64,000 nucleotides of DNA. It comes from Bacillota bacterium (GTDB taxonomy: Bacteria; Bacillota; Clostridia; Lachnospirales; Lachnospiraceae). Location: assembly GCA_023436065.1 (NCBI GenBank), contig JAEZKU010000067.1, positions 35,440-99,439 of the forward strand, given 5' to 3'. A program made the position numbers and the translations under genes. Every line of letters starts with the position of its first letter. The first letter of the stretch is position 1. Of this stretch, positions 9,489-18,323 are shown piece after piece. The notes under the pieces were generated by a model. The model was not told where the DNA came from, did not search any database, and saw only the letters and a program-made list of their open reading frames with translations.

Positions 9489-9586
9489 TAACTTGCCTAC
9501 CCACGGATGCAGCTTGCTTTTGCAGGTATTTACAGGCGAAATTCAAAGTGCTATGTTATGCCTATCAAAAAGAGAGGATGAACAAC

Positions 9587-10897
9587 ATGGCCGCATTTAT
9601 ATTATTATTTACCTTACTTGTAGTGATTTCCTTTACAGTGTTTTGCATTAAGACAAACTCCGAGCAGAAGAAGGTAAGGAGCATCATCAGGCTACTTTCC
9701 CTCGGAGTATTTGCCGTTTTATCCCTGGCATCAGTGTTAGAATGGGGCCTCCGCTGGTATGCCCTGGGTCTTTTGCTGTTAGTCTGGGCAATAATAGCGA
9801 TAATTTCCTTGTCCCGTGGAAGCAGGGCAAAAAGAGAATTTAGCCGGGGAAGAGCCGTCTTAAGAGCAATCGGGGCACTCCTATTGATTACCATAACACT
9901 GATACCTGCATTGATCTTCCCACAGTTTACATTACCAAAGGTTACAGGAGAGTATGAAGTAGCAACCGCCAATGAAATCTGGACGGACACTTCCAGGGAG
10001 GAGTATTTTACTGCCACCGGGGGAGATCACCGTTTCGTCAATGTAGCATTCTGGTATCCTGCCAATTATGATGTCACTAAGGGGAAATGTCCGCTCATCG
10101 TATTCTCCCATGGTGCTTTCGGAATCAAGGATAGCAACACTTCAACCTATCAGGAGCTAGCATCTCATGGATATGTCGTATGCTCCATCGATCATCCCTA
10201 CCACGCGATGTATACCACGGCTCCCAACGGTGGTATTATCACTGCAGATTCAACGTTTGTGAACGATATCTCGCTAATCAATGATGACCAATATCCAATT
10301 GAAGCGAAAAGTAAAATCATTCAGGAAATACTGTCCCTTCGCGTAGACGATATCAATTTTGTCCTGGATCAGATCGGGCAGATGGCTTCATCAGCCAAGA
10401 CAGATCCGCTTTATACCATGATTGATATGAAACAGATCGGACTGATGGGGCACTCCCTTGGTGGAGCTGCAGCCGCTGAGATAGCCAAGAAACGGGAGGA
10501 TATCAGCGCCGTCGTTAATCTGGATGGAGATTTCCTAGGGGAGTATGTATTTGAGAATGGTAAGGAGTCTTATTCTCCGGAAACCTATTCGAAGCCTATC
10601 TTATGTTTTTGGTCGGACCTGCTCTATGAGGGCATCCGTGGTATGGGTGGATTTCCATTTCTTGATCAGGCAACCGCTTCTCATGAAGTCCATATAAAAG
10701 GCACAAATCACATGAGTTATACCGATCTGCCGTATTTTTCACCGTTTTTGAATCATAGCATTCTAAAGATGAGTGGACTCAAAAAAGCAGAAGTAGATCA
10801 GAAGTATTGTACAGAGACGATGAACCAACTAATACTCCAATTCTTTAACTGCTATCTCAGGCAGGAAGGGAATTTTGATGCAGCTGCGGAATATTGA
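9587..10897 (+). CDS. Membrane-anchored alpha/beta hydrolase (PAF-acetylhydrolase / dienelactone-hydrolase-like)
   Basis: 436 aa from the chosen start. ATG at 9587 fits the ribosome site AGAGAGG (9571-9577, 9-base spacing) better than ATG 9578 or GTG 9548. Three to four membrane helices fill the first 110 residues. A hydrolase domain follows with the oxyanion segment IVFSHGAFGIK, the nucleophile elbow MGHSLGGAAA, and a late His in GTNHMSYTD. The arrangement resembles secreted lipases and PAF-acetylhydrolase-like enzymes; the substrate is unknown. Monocistronic. Confidence 0.8.
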   Translation: MAAFILLFTLLVVISFTVFCIKTNSEQKKVRSIIRLLSLGVFAVLSLASVLEWGLRWYALGLLLLVWAIIAIISLSRGSRAKREFSRGRAVLRAIGALLLITITLIPALIFPQFTLPKVTGEYEVATANEIWTDTSREEYFTATGGDHRFVNVAFWYPANYDVTKGKCPLIVFSHGAFGIKDSNTSTYQELASHGYVVCSIDHPYHAMYTTAPNGGIITADSTFVNDISLINDDQYPIEAKSKIIQEILSLRVDDINFVLDQIGQMASSAKTDPLYTMIDMKQIGLMGHSLGGAAAAEIAKKREDISAVVNLDGDFLGEYVFENGKESYSPETYSKPILCFWSDLLYEGIRGMGGFPFLDQATASHEVHIKGTNHMSYTDLPYFSPFLNHSILKMSGLKKAEVDQKYCTETMNQLILQFFNCYLRQEGNFDAAAEY

Positions 10898-10905
10898 TAA
10901 AAAAT

Positions 10906-10940
10906 AAGGAAAATGCGGTCTATACTTCCTCATTTTCCTT
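10906..10940 (-). terminator. Terminator overlapping the end of the small minus-strand gene
   Basis: AAGGAAAATG / CATTTTCCTT inverted repeat, followed on the minus strand by an ATTTTTTAT tract. It overlaps the stop codon of the DUF6774-like gene and separates it from the convergent hydrolase gene. Confidence 0.65.
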
Positions 10941-11156
10941 ACAGCTTTCAATCCACTTATTTTTCTGTTCATTATTCTTATCTTCACATTCCTGCGCACG
11001 TTTTTCCATGATCTCCTTCTGCGTAAGATAGGTTGCTAAAGTATCCCCTAACTGAGTCAGGCTTACCGCCAGTATAGATATGGTATCTTCATCATTACAT
11101 TTGATAATCGCACATGCAATGGCAGAGATCAGTGTAATTAACTCACAGTCAAGCAA
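10920..11156 (-). CDS. Small DUF6774-like protein
   Basis: 78 aa. The N-terminal half (LDCELITLISAIACAIIKC, then ILAVSLTQLGDTLATY) matches my memory of the small DUF6774 proteins common in Clostridia. The second half is highly charged. Function unknown. The start is TTG (11154-11156) behind a good site, AGAGGTGA. It is convergent to the hydrolase gene and divergent from the CPBP gene. Confidence 0.65.
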   Translation of the reverse strand: MLDCELITLISAIACAIIKCNDEDTISILAVSLTQLGDTLATYLTQKEIMEKRAQECEDKNNEQKNKWIESCKENEEV

Positions 11157-11230
11157 TGATCATCACCTCTACTAGATTTTATTCAGAAAATATCATTGTG
11201 TGTTATATGTTATTTACAGATGATTGAATA

Positions 11231-11259
11231 TTGCTTCAATGTAAAATATATTATATAAT
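11231..11259 (+). promoter_or_regulatory. Promoter of the CPBP gene
   Basis: TTGCTT (11231-11236), 17-base spacer, TATAAT (11254-11259). Confidence 0.65.
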
Positions 11260-11314
11260 TTCACAGATAAGGGAAAATATTCTATATAATATATAATAGG
11301 GAAAGAGGCTCACT

Positions 11315-12088
11315 ATGTCGAAGGAAAAGAAATCAGTACTAGTTTTTTTAGTTATAACTTTTGCATTAAGCAGTATCTGCTATTACATCTATATTACAGG
11401 CGGGGAAGCAGCTGCCGGAATTATGGCTTTGTTGATGTGGAGTCCGGGTCTGGCAGCAATCATCATCAAAAATACTTTTTATAGAAAAGAACGCTTATTA
11501 GGTTTTCAACGCTGCAGCATCAAATACATATTACTTGGAATACTCATACCGGCTGTCTACCTGATGGTTTCCTATGGTATTTACTGGGTACTTAATCCGG
11601 GTAGCTTTACGGGAAAGACCCTGCTAGGCTCTATTTTCTATACAGTCTTAGTGATCATATCCGGAATACTTCTCTCTATGGGCGAAGAGATTGGATGGAG
11701 AGGCTTTTTACTTCCCAAGATGGATCTTCTGATTGGGCGTAAGCCTGCAATAATCGTCTGTGGTTTGATCTGGGCAGTGTGGCATTATCCTATTATGCTT
11801 GCCGGTCTTTATCAAAGCGGTACCCCTACCTGGTATCAGCTTCCTATGTTCACCATAGAACTCGTTCTGATTACAGCGGTTATGGCATATCTGAGATTTC
11901 AATCCAACAGCCTCTGGCCGGCAATTTTACTCCATGCGAGCCATAATTTCATTGATCAGTCTATCTGCGCACCATTAACCAAAGCCGACAACAGTGCGTA
12001 TTTTGCAGGTGAGACAGGTTTCATCACAATATTATGCATTTTACTTATTGCGTTAATATTATTTCGAAAGAAAGCATCCCGTGGATAG
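11315..12088 (+). CDS. CPBP family intramembrane metalloprotease
   Basis: 257 aa with about eight membrane helices. The catalytic signature of CAAX-protease and bacteriocin-processing (CPBP/Abi) enzymes is complete: GEEIGWRGFLLP with the Glu-Glu pair and Arg, then IWAVWHYPIML, then LLHASHNFID. Members cleave within the membrane and are often linked to peptide immunity or maturation. No peptide gene is adjacent here, so the role is open. Ribosome site GGGAAAGAGG; own promoter and terminator. Confidence 0.9.
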   Translation: MSKEKKSVLVFLVITFALSSICYYIYITGGEAAAGIMALLMWSPGLAAIIIKNTFYRKERLLGFQRCSIKYILLGILIPAVYLMVSYGIYWVLNPGSFTGKTLLGSIFYTVLVIISGILLSMGEEIGWRGFLLPKMDLLIGRKPAIIVCGLIWAVWHYPIMLAGLYQSGTPTWYQLPMFTIELVLITAVMAYLRFQSNSLWPAILLHASHNFIDQSICAPLTKADNSAYFAGETGFITILCILLIALILFRKKASRG

Positions 12089-12134
12089 GTTATTTGTAAC
12101 GCAACCTATCGGGAGGTCTTGATATTATGACACG

Positions 12135-12165
12135 AAAAAAGCAGCCTCTAAGCTGCTTTTTGTTT
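12135..12165. terminator. Bidirectional terminator between CPBP and spoVG
   Basis: AAAAAAGCAGC-CTCTAA-GCTGCTTTTT, with an A tract on one side and a T tract on the other, lies between two convergent genes. Confidence 0.88.
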
Positions 12166-12181
12166 TATTACCGATAATCAA

Positions 12182-12463
12182 TTATTCCTCTTCTGCTTCG
12201 TCTGATTCTAAAGCCGCAATTTCGTACTTCTCAAGGATGATCTTCTGGATCTTATCCCTGGTGTCCGAGTTGATTGGATGAGCAATATCACGATACTCAC
12301 CGTCACCGGCTTTTCTGCTAGGCATAGCAATGAAAAGACCTTTATCACCTTCAATAACCTTGATATCATGAACCACGAACTCATTATCAAGCGTAATCGA
12401 CACTACGGCCTTCATCTTGCCTTCCTTACTTACCTTTCTCACGCGAACGTCGGTAATCTGCAT
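12182..12463 (-). CDS. spoVG: Septation regulator / RNA-binding protein SpoVG
   Basis: 93 aa. SpoVG is a small regulator of cell division and sporulation and binds nucleic acid. Conserved segments MQITDVRVRKV, ASITL-like VVSITLDNEFVVHDI, FIAMPSRKAGDGEYRDIAHPI and the end of the fold are all present. The start is placed at the second ATG (12463): the site AGGGGGA is only 3-4 bases from the first ATG (12469), and family members begin M-(E/Q)-(V/I)-TD. The C-terminus ends in an acidic tail. Confidence 0.95.
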   Translation of the reverse strand: MQITDVRVRKVSKEGKMKAVVSITLDNEFVVHDIKVIEGDKGLFIAMPSRKAGDGEYRDIAHPINSDTRDKIQKIILEKYEIAALESDEAEEE

Positions 12464-12824
12464 CGGCATGGTCCCCCTTTTCTGTCAAATTTATCGTTAG
12501 TTGTTTCGAAAAAGTTAGTTTAACACTAGTTAATTCACTTTTCCCCGTTACAATAATGCACTTGCTTCTTCTCTGAGCTATAAAATTTTACAATAGGTGG
12601 ATACATATGCCATTATACCACAATTATTCCTAAATGTGAATAATAAATACAGGAAAAGCTTAAAATATTTAACATTTTCGTTAATATTAACATTGACAGT
12701 CTTTTTTTCTATCTGATTTATCTAAATTTTTCGCTTGACAACCCATTCATAACTATCACAGATTGCACGAAATCGGAATATAATGATTAATGGCAGCCGA
12801 TTCGGGTAAGGAATTAATTTAATA

Positions 12825-12852
12825 TTGTATTTTGAAGGAAATGGGTTATAAT
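12825..12852 (+). promoter_or_regulatory. Candidate murC promoter upstream of inverted-repeat element A
   Basis: TTGTAT (12825-12830), 16-base spacer, TATAAT (12847-12852). A transcript from here carries element A as a long hairpin in the murC 5' leader. Confidence 0.5.
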
Positions 12853-12890
12853 AGCAGATAAGCGCAAACACTTGATATGAAGCAAAGGGA

Positions 12891-13023
12891 CAGAATATGA
12901 CGGATAAAGTGTCAAAGATGTTACGCACTTTTTCAGATACAGTAGATTACTATAACAAGCGAGCTTGCATAGCAATCTATTGTATCTGAAAAGCACCTGC
13001 GGTGCTTTTGACACCTTATTCTG
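12891..13023. repeat. Long inverted-repeat element A (GTGTCAAA family)
   Basis: Core 12909-13014, bounded by GTGTCAAA and TTTGACAC, with flanking CAGAATA / TATTCTG extending the match. The arms then pair CAGATACAGTAGATTACTAT against the other side (ATAGCAATCTATTGTATCTG) up to an apical GAGCTTGC. The right arm holds a side hairpin AAGCACC-TGC-GGTGCTT. It has the same ends and the same apical GAGCTTGC as element B at 24661-24788. No coding capacity. Confidence 0.85.
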
Positions 13024-13089
13024 ATATGTGATTATTTTCCGTGTTTTATATCGTGAGAGTCCCAAATTTTCTAGGATAGGAAGTGTACT

Positions 13090-14493
13090 ATGTACAAAAT
13101 CGATTTTGACGCGCCCTGCCGGATTCACTTCATCGGTATTGGCGGAATTAGTATGAGCGGATTTGCAGAATATCTACATACACTCGGGTTTTTTATAAGC
13201 GGATCTGACAGTCACCAAAGTAAAATTACAGACCATCTGGAAGATCTCGGAATGAAAATCTTCATCGGGCAGAAGCCTTCCAATATAACCTCCGATATTG
13301 ACTGTGTGGTATATACCGCCGCTATCAAGGAGGACAACGAAGAATTAATGGAGGTAAAGCGCAGAGGATTGCCGATGCTCAGCCGTGCCCAGATGATTGG
13401 TCAGATAATGCTGAACTTTGATAACGCTGTCGCTGTATCCGGTACCCATGGCAAGACAACTACTACCTCCATGCTTTCGCTGATTTTTATGAATGCTCAG
13501 CTGGACCCCACCATCAGTGTCGGTGGTATCCTTGATGCCATCGGTGGCAATATCCGCATGGGTAACTCAGAGCATTTCATTATCGAGGCCTGCGAATATA
13601 CGAATACCTTTCTGGAGTTTTACCCCAAGCGCGGTATTATTCTGAATGTGGATGCGGACCATCTTGATTTCTTTAAGGATTTGGATGAAATCCGCAATTC
13701 CTTTCATCTTTTTACAAAGCGCCTTCCAAAGGATGGACAGCTTTTTATTTATGGTGATATAGACCGCCTTGAGGAGCTTACCTCTGATTTAAGCTGTGAG
13801 ATACTGACCTATGGAATTATTGATCCTGCGTACCGTACGGGTAACCGCGATTACGATATCGCTGCAGACCATATCTCGTTTGATGGCCGCAGTAACGGAA
13901 GCTATGATTTATACTTCCGTGGTAAATTTATCGACCGCATCAGCCTGAATGTCATAGGACTTCATAATATCTCGAACTCCCTGCCCGCGATTGGTGTGGC
14001 TTTAGAGGTCGGTATTCCGATTGAGATCATAAAGCAGGCTCTCATGATCTTCCAGAATTCGAAGCGTCGTCTCGAGTATAAGGGCGAGATCGGCGGAATA
14101 ACAGTCATTGATGATTATGCCCATCATCCGACTGAGGTTACTGCATCCTTACAGGCCGCCAAAAATTATCCACATAAGAGTCTGTGGTGTGTATTCCAGC
14201 CGCATACTTACACCAGACTGAAACAGCATCTTTCTGAATTTGCCGTTTCTTTATCCATAGCGGATAAGATTGTGCTGGCTGATATTTATGCTGCAAGGGA
14301 GAAGAACCCCGGAGATATCTCATCGAAAGATTTAGCTCGAGAGCTCGAGAATTTAGGGAAAGAAGTTTACTATTTTTCAAGCTTTGATGAAATTGAAAAT
14401 TTTTTATTACAAAATTGTATTAACGGTGACCTGTTGATAACTATGGGCGCCGGAGACATCGTAACCGTGGGAGAAAATCTTCTAGGTCTGTAG
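13090..14493 (+). CDS. murC: UDP-N-acetylmuramate--L-alanine ligase
   Basis: 467 aa. MurC adds L-Ala to UDP-MurNAc in cytoplasmic peptidoglycan precursor synthesis. The N-terminal Rossmann motif FIGIGGISMSGFAEYL, the ATP loop SGTHGKTTTT (about 117-126), the ligand region IIEACEY, and the C-terminal VIDDYAHHPTEV and FQPHTYTR motifs are all seen. Length is normal. Ribosome site GGATAGGAAG. A strong terminator follows immediately. Confidence 0.97.
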   Translation: MYKIDFDAPCRIHFIGIGGISMSGFAEYLHTLGFFISGSDSHQSKITDHLEDLGMKIFIGQKPSNITSDIDCVVYTAAIKEDNEELMEVKRRGLPMLSRAQMIGQIMLNFDNAVAVSGTHGKTTTTSMLSLIFMNAQLDPTISVGGILDAIGGNIRMGNSEHFIIEACEYTNTFLEFYPKRGIILNVDADHLDFFKDLDEIRNSFHLFTKRLPKDGQLFIYGDIDRLEELTSDLSCEILTYGIIDPAYRTGNRDYDIAADHISFDGRSNGSYDLYFRGKFIDRISLNVIGLHNISNSLPAIGVALEVGIPIEIIKQALMIFQNSKRRLEYKGEIGGITVIDDYAHHPTEVTASLQAAKNYPHKSLWCVFQPHTYTRLKQHLSEFAVSLSIADKIVLADIYAAREKNPGDISSKDLARELENLGKEVYYFSSFDEIENFLLQNCINGDLLITMGAGDIVTVGENLLGL

Positions 14494-14511
14494 TTATCCA
14501 CATTATCCACA
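14494..14511 (+). promoter_or_regulatory. Two head-to-tail DnaA boxes after murC
   Basis: TTATCCACA occurs twice with no gap (14494-14502 and 14503-14511), both exact matches to the DnaA box. The second lies in the 5' arm of the murC terminator, whose 3' arm carries an inverted near-box (TGTGGATAC, 14541-14549). Confidence 0.6.
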
Positions 14512-14557
14512 GTATTATCAACATAGCTTTTGATAATTGCTGTGGATACTTTTTTTC
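14504..14557 (+). terminator. murC terminator
   Basis: TATCCACAG / CTGTGGATA (9 bp) and ATTATCAA / TTGATAAT (8 bp) stack around an 8-base loop and are followed by ACTTTTTTTCC. Confidence 0.9.
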
Positions 14558-14659
14558 CTTCATTTTTTTCTACAAAGATAGATTTTTGTTAAAGATTAAT
14601 CGCATTTTCACTATATTTCCTAAGATTTTTACATAAATTTACATATTTTTTATTCAAAT

Positions 14660-14686
14660 TCATCCACATTATCCACAGTATCCACA
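14660..14686 (+). promoter_or_regulatory. Three head-to-tail DnaA boxes upstream of the dnaD-like promoter
   Basis: TCATCCACA, TTATCCACA and GTATCCACA follow each other without spacing, ending 36 bp before the -35 box. The middle box is exact and the outer two match 8 of 9. Binding by DnaA is inferred from the consensus only. Confidence 0.6.
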
Positions 14687-14722
14687 ATTGTCCAAAGCCT
14701 CAAAACCCCTGAAAATAGGCTA

Positions 14723-14751
14723 TTTTCAAGTGAATTTTTGTGTGCTATAAT
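14723..14751 (+). promoter_or_regulatory. Promoter of the dnaD-dnaI operon (extended -10)
   Basis: TTTTCA (14723-14728), 17-base spacer and TGC-TATAAT (14743-14751), an extended -10. It lies directly downstream of the DnaA-box triplet. Confidence 0.7.
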
Positions 14752-14820
14752 GTGCACGATGAGCAGATTGTTTGGGTCTGCGCATTCATGTTTTATGGTA
14801 AAGGGAGGATACTATTCTAT

Positions 14821-15900
14821 ATGAATAAGATTTCATTACATGCCGAAGGTATATCTGACGTTACTATCATTCCTAATTCTTTTATCGATCAATACATGCC
14901 GTCAGCAAACGGTGCGTATGTTAAGGTTTATCTGTATCTTCTGCGCTGCTTTTCCGGGAACTGCCCGGAGGTAACCATCTCTTCCATTGCCGACCGATTG
15001 GACAATACAGAAAAAGACATCATACGAGCATTGACCTACTGGGAAAAATTAAATCTGCTGAAGCTATCGCGAAATACACAGAAGGAAATCACTTCGATCA
15101 GTCTGGTAGATTTAAATAACGCACAAAACAATAATACTTCGATTACCGATCTTGATAGTGAGATAGAAGAAATCGCTGTCAGTATACATACAGAGACGAA
15201 GCCTGCCGGCAGACAGAGCTATTCTGCTGAGCAGATTGCAAGCTTTACGAATAATGACGAGATCAAATATGCCATGAACATCGTTGAGCTTTATCTGGAT
15301 CGTCCGCTTAAGCCCATGGATCTTCAGTTGATCCTGTACCTTTATGAGGAGCTGCATTTCTCCTCCGAATTGATCATGTATCTATATGAATACTGTGTAT
15401 CCAAGGGAAAAAAGAATGCATCCTATATTGAAGCTGTTGCTCTGACCTGGGCTGAAGAGGGTATCGACACGGAGGAAAAAGCCAAAGAAGCCACTGCAAC
15501 CCATAACGAGCATTTCAATGCCGTCAATAAAGCATTTGGGTTGAACCGTGCTCCGGGCCAGATCGAGCGTCAGTACATCACAAAATGGGTGGAGGTCTTT
15601 GGTTTCTCTGACGATATCATTACGGAGGCCTGCAACCGGACCATACTGCGTACACAGAAGCCGGATTTCAAGTATACCGATAAGATCCTCGAGACCTGGT
15701 ATAAGAAGAATGCCAAGAGCAAGGCGGATATTGCCAAGCTCGATGAGGAGTTTTCTAAAGGCAGCAAGAACACGGATGCCAATAAGATCACAACGATGAT
15801 CAAACCCGCCCCCAATAAGTTCAACCAGTTTCCCCAGAGAACCTATACTGCACAGGATTATGCAGAACTGGAGCGCAAACTGATGAATAAAGGTTTATAA
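14821..15900 (+). CDS. DnaD-domain replication/primosome protein
   Basis: 359 aa. ATG 14821 is used, with GGGAGGA about 12 bases before it; the longer open frame runs through the promoter -10 and cannot be translated. The N-terminal part (about 15-95) looks like a winged helix of the DnaD/DnaB (Firmicutes) type. Two DnaD-type helical domains follow (about 150-220, MNIVELYLDRPLKPMDLQLI; and about 245-310, YITKWVEVFGFSDDIITEA). It likely helps load the replicative helicase with the next gene, 12 bases downstream. B. subtilis DnaD has one such domain, so the doubled arrangement resembles DnaB of that species. Confidence 0.85.
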   Translation: MNKISLHAEGISDVTIIPNSFIDQYMPSANGAYVKVYLYLLRCFSGNCPEVTISSIADRLDNTEKDIIRALTYWEKLNLLKLSRNTQKEITSISLVDLNNAQNNNTSITDLDSEIEEIAVSIHTETKPAGRQSYSAEQIASFTNNDEIKYAMNIVELYLDRPLKPMDLQLILYLYEELHFSSELIMYLYEYCVSKGKKNASYIEAVALTWAEEGIDTEEKAKEATATHNEHFNAVNKAFGLNRAPGQIERQYITKWVEVFGFSDDIITEACNRTILRTQKPDFKYTDKILETWYKKNAKSKADIAKLDEEFSKGSKNTDANKITTMIKPAPNKFNQFPQRTYTAQDYAELERKLMNKGL

Positions 15901-15912
15901 GGAGTCTATACC

Positions 15913-16905
15913 ATGGCGTTAAAAAACGATCAGTATAATCAGATCTTACGTGAATATGACAGTAGAAAGCTTCAGAATAAGCATGATTTGGACCGCCGGA
16001 TAGCACATGCTTATAGTCTCATTCCGGAGCTTAAGCTTCTGGAGGTGGAACTCATCACTTTGTCTGCCGAAAGCGGTCGCATGGCCCTTCGCGGGGACGA
16101 CAGCGGTCTGAAGGACTTAAAGTCCAAGCTCCATGACCTGCAATCACAGAAGCAGAAGCTATTGCTTGACCATCATCTTCCTGCCGATTTTCTTGATATG
16201 CAGTTTCAGTGCAGCAAATGTCAGGATACCGGCTACATCGGTAATCAAAAATGCAATTGCTTTAAGCAGGCAATTGCAGACCTGATGTATTCCGATTCTA
16301 ATATTAAGACGATCTTAGCTAATGAGAATTTCAGCAGTTTTTCCTTCGAATACTATTCTGATGATTATATCGACGACGCACTCGGTCTGTCTCCTCTATC
16401 CAATATGCAGAAGGTTGTGGCGTCCTGCAAGAGCTTTATAAAGCATTTTCAGTCACATCATGACAATCTGCTGCTGATTGGGAATACCGGAGTAGGCAAG
16501 ACGTTTCTGGCCAATTGCATCGCCAAAGAGCTATTAGACCGGGGCAATACCGTAATCTATCTGACTGCTTTCCGCTTATTTGATATTCTTGAAAAACATA
16601 AATTTAGTAAGGATGAGGAGGACTCCTATACCGCCTCCAATCAGTTTGATTATATCCTTGATTGCGATTTATTGATTATTGATGATTTGGGTACGGAGAT
16701 GAATAATGCATTTACGAATTCCCAATTATATTTAATAATCAATGAGCGATTGTTACGTCAAAAGTCAACTGTCATCTCTACTAACCTGTCTTTGCCGAAC
16801 ATTAATTCCGTATACGGTGAACGTGTATTTTCGAGAATTGTCAGCAGCTATAGTGTCCAACGTATTATCGGAGAGGACATTCGTCTGCACAAGGCAGTCA
16901 AATAA
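15913..16905 (+). CDS. DnaC/DnaI-like helicase loader ATPase
   Basis: 330 aa. The N-terminal helical part ends in a zinc-type Cys set (about C100, C103, C114, C116: CSKCQDTGYIG ... CNC), as in DnaI. The AAA+ domain carries Walker A GNTGVGKT (190-197), Walker B LLIIDDLGTE and the arginine-finger region GERVFSRI. It probably delivers the replicative helicase to DNA together with the DnaD-like protein. The pairing dnaD-dnaI downstream of DnaA boxes groups three initiation factors by context. Confidence 0.9.
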   Translation: MALKNDQYNQILREYDSRKLQNKHDLDRRIAHAYSLIPELKLLEVELITLSAESGRMALRGDDSGLKDLKSKLHDLQSQKQKLLLDHHLPADFLDMQFQCSKCQDTGYIGNQKCNCFKQAIADLMYSDSNIKTILANENFSSFSFEYYSDDYIDDALGLSPLSNMQKVVASCKSFIKHFQSHHDNLLLIGNTGVGKTFLANCIAKELLDRGNTVIYLTAFRLFDILEKHKFSKDEEDSYTASNQFDYILDCDLLIIDDLGTEMNNAFTNSQLYLIINERLLRQKSTVISTNLSLPNINSVYGERVFSRIVSSYSVQRIIGEDIRLHKAVK

Positions 16906-16935
16906 TGAGTATGCAATAAAATCGCGAATTCTGTC

Positions 16936-16965
16936 TTGACTTGCGAATCTATTGTATGTTATAAC
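16936..16965 (+). promoter_or_regulatory. Promoter of prs
   Basis: TTGACT (16936-16941), 18-base spacer, TATAAC (16960-16965). Confidence 0.6.
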
Positions 16966-17012
16966 TTTAATGGCTTTGAAACCAATTCTTATTTTCTATG
17001 GAGGGAAATCTA

Positions 17013-18209
17013 ATGTCAAAGAACGAGAAGATCGTAGAAACAATTCCTGTGGGACCGCTGGGTATCATTGCTCTGGAAAGCTGCAAGCACCTGGGTGAAC
17101 GCGTGAATGACTATCTTGTTGAATGGCGTAATTCAAGAGAAAGCGAGCATAAGGGAACCATCGCATTTGCAGGTTACCAAAGAGATTCGTATCTTATGAA
17201 AGCCTGTTGTCCAAGATTCGGCACCGGAGAAGCAAAGGGGCAGATTAAAGAATCTGTCAGAGGTTCCGATTTATACCTCCTTGTTGATGTCACAAATTAT
17301 AGTCTGACCTATAAAATGTGCGGACATGAAAATCATATGTCACCCGACGATCATTATCAGGATTTAAAGAGAATTATCGCGGCAGTTGGTGGAAAAGCCA
17401 GAAGAATTACCGTAATTATGCCTTATCTTTATGAGGGCAGACAGCATAGAAGAACCTCCAGAGAATCTCTCGATTGTGCTTTGGCATTACAGGAACTTAC
17501 CAATATGGGCGTGGAAAGTATCCTAACCTTCGATGCCCATGATCCCAGAGTTCAGAATGCCATTCCGCTCAATAGTCTTGAGACAGTGGCTCCGAACTAT
17601 CAATTCATTAAAGCAATGCTTCATAATGTTCCCGATATCCGTTTTGATTCAGATCATATGATGGTAATCAGCCCCGATGAAGGCGGAATGTCACGAGCTG
17701 TCTATTTCGCGAACGTTCTTGGCCTTGATATGGGTATGTTCTATAAGAGACGTGATTATACACGAATCGTGAAGGGCCGGAACCCTATTGTAGCTCATGA
17801 ATTCCTCGGCTCCGATATTGCCGGTAAGGACGTCCTGATTGTGGATGATATGATCTCCTCCGGTGAAAGCATCCTGGATGTGGCAACCGAATTGAAGAAA
17901 AGAAATGCAGGCCGTATCTTTGTAGCAGCTACCTTCGGTGTCTTCACAAGTGGATTTGACAAGCTGGATGAGGCATATGAAAAAGGCTTGATTTACCGGG
18001 TTCTTACCACTAATCTAATCTATCAGACACCCGATTTGTTGTCCAAGCCCTGGTACATCAATGTTGATATGAGCAAATATGTCGCTCTGATCATTGATAC
18101 CCTGAATCACGATAACAGCATCAGCGGCTTATTGAATCCGGTTGAGAGAATCCAGAATATCTTAAAGGAATACAATCAGGGTGGCAGAAAGCTATCCCAA
18201 CAGGATTAA
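17013..18209 (+). CDS. prs: Ribose-phosphate pyrophosphokinase
   Basis: 398 aa. It makes PRPP from ribose 5-phosphate and ATP for nucleotide, His and Trp synthesis. ATG 17013 is preferred to 16998 because the site GGAGGG lies just before it. The PRPP-binding loop DVLIVDDMISSGES, the flexible-loop region YEGRQHRRTSRESLD and the FDAHDPRVQNA segment are present. It is longer than the roughly 315-aa B. subtilis enzyme, with an N-terminal extension; I believe this long form is common in Lachnospiraceae. Own promoter and terminator. Confidence 0.93.
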   Translation: MSKNEKIVETIPVGPLGIIALESCKHLGERVNDYLVEWRNSRESEHKGTIAFAGYQRDSYLMKACCPRFGTGEAKGQIKESVRGSDLYLLVDVTNYSLTYKMCGHENHMSPDDHYQDLKRIIAAVGGKARRITVIMPYLYEGRQHRRTSRESLDCALALQELTNMGVESILTFDAHDPRVQNAIPLNSLETVAPNYQFIKAMLHNVPDIRFDSDHMMVISPDEGGMSRAVYFANVLGLDMGMFYKRRDYTRIVKGRNPIVAHEFLGSDIAGKDVLIVDDMISSGESILDVATELKKRNAGRIFVAATFGVFTSGFDKLDEAYEKGLIYRVLTTNLIYQTPDLLSKPWYINVDMSKYVALIIDTLNHDNSISGLLNPVERIQNILKEYNQGGRKLSQQD

Positions 18210-18267
18210 GATTCCTTAAGAAGCAGCGTTGGAGATTAATATTTAGATTAATAAATAACATAAAACA

Positions 18268-18304
18268 GGCAGGTTACGCATTTTACATGCGTTGCCTGCC
18301 TTTT
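18268..18304 (+). terminator. prs terminator
   Basis: GGCAGGTTACGCAT / ATGCGTTGCCTGCC stem with a short TTTAC loop, then TTTTAT. Confidence 0.88.
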
Positions 18305-18323
18305 ATCATAGCCCATCATAATC

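Larger units (their letters stand above)
12464..13089. other. 626-bp gap between divergent spoVG and murC
   Basis: An AT-rich region holding the spoVG leader, a GTTAATATTAAC palindrome (12680-12691), the murC promoter and long inverted-repeat element A. I see no convincing gene; open frames on the minus strand across the repeat lack ribosome sites. Confidence 0.7.

Noticed and set aside
12722..13128. Minus-strand proteins of 68 and 104 aa
   Set aside because: They are read through the inverted-repeat element and the murC start and have no ribosome sites.
14494..14820. Chromosomal origin oriC
   Set aside because: DnaA boxes are present but dnaA and dnaN are not, and no clear AT-rich unwinding region flanks the boxes. 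Control or titration is more likely.
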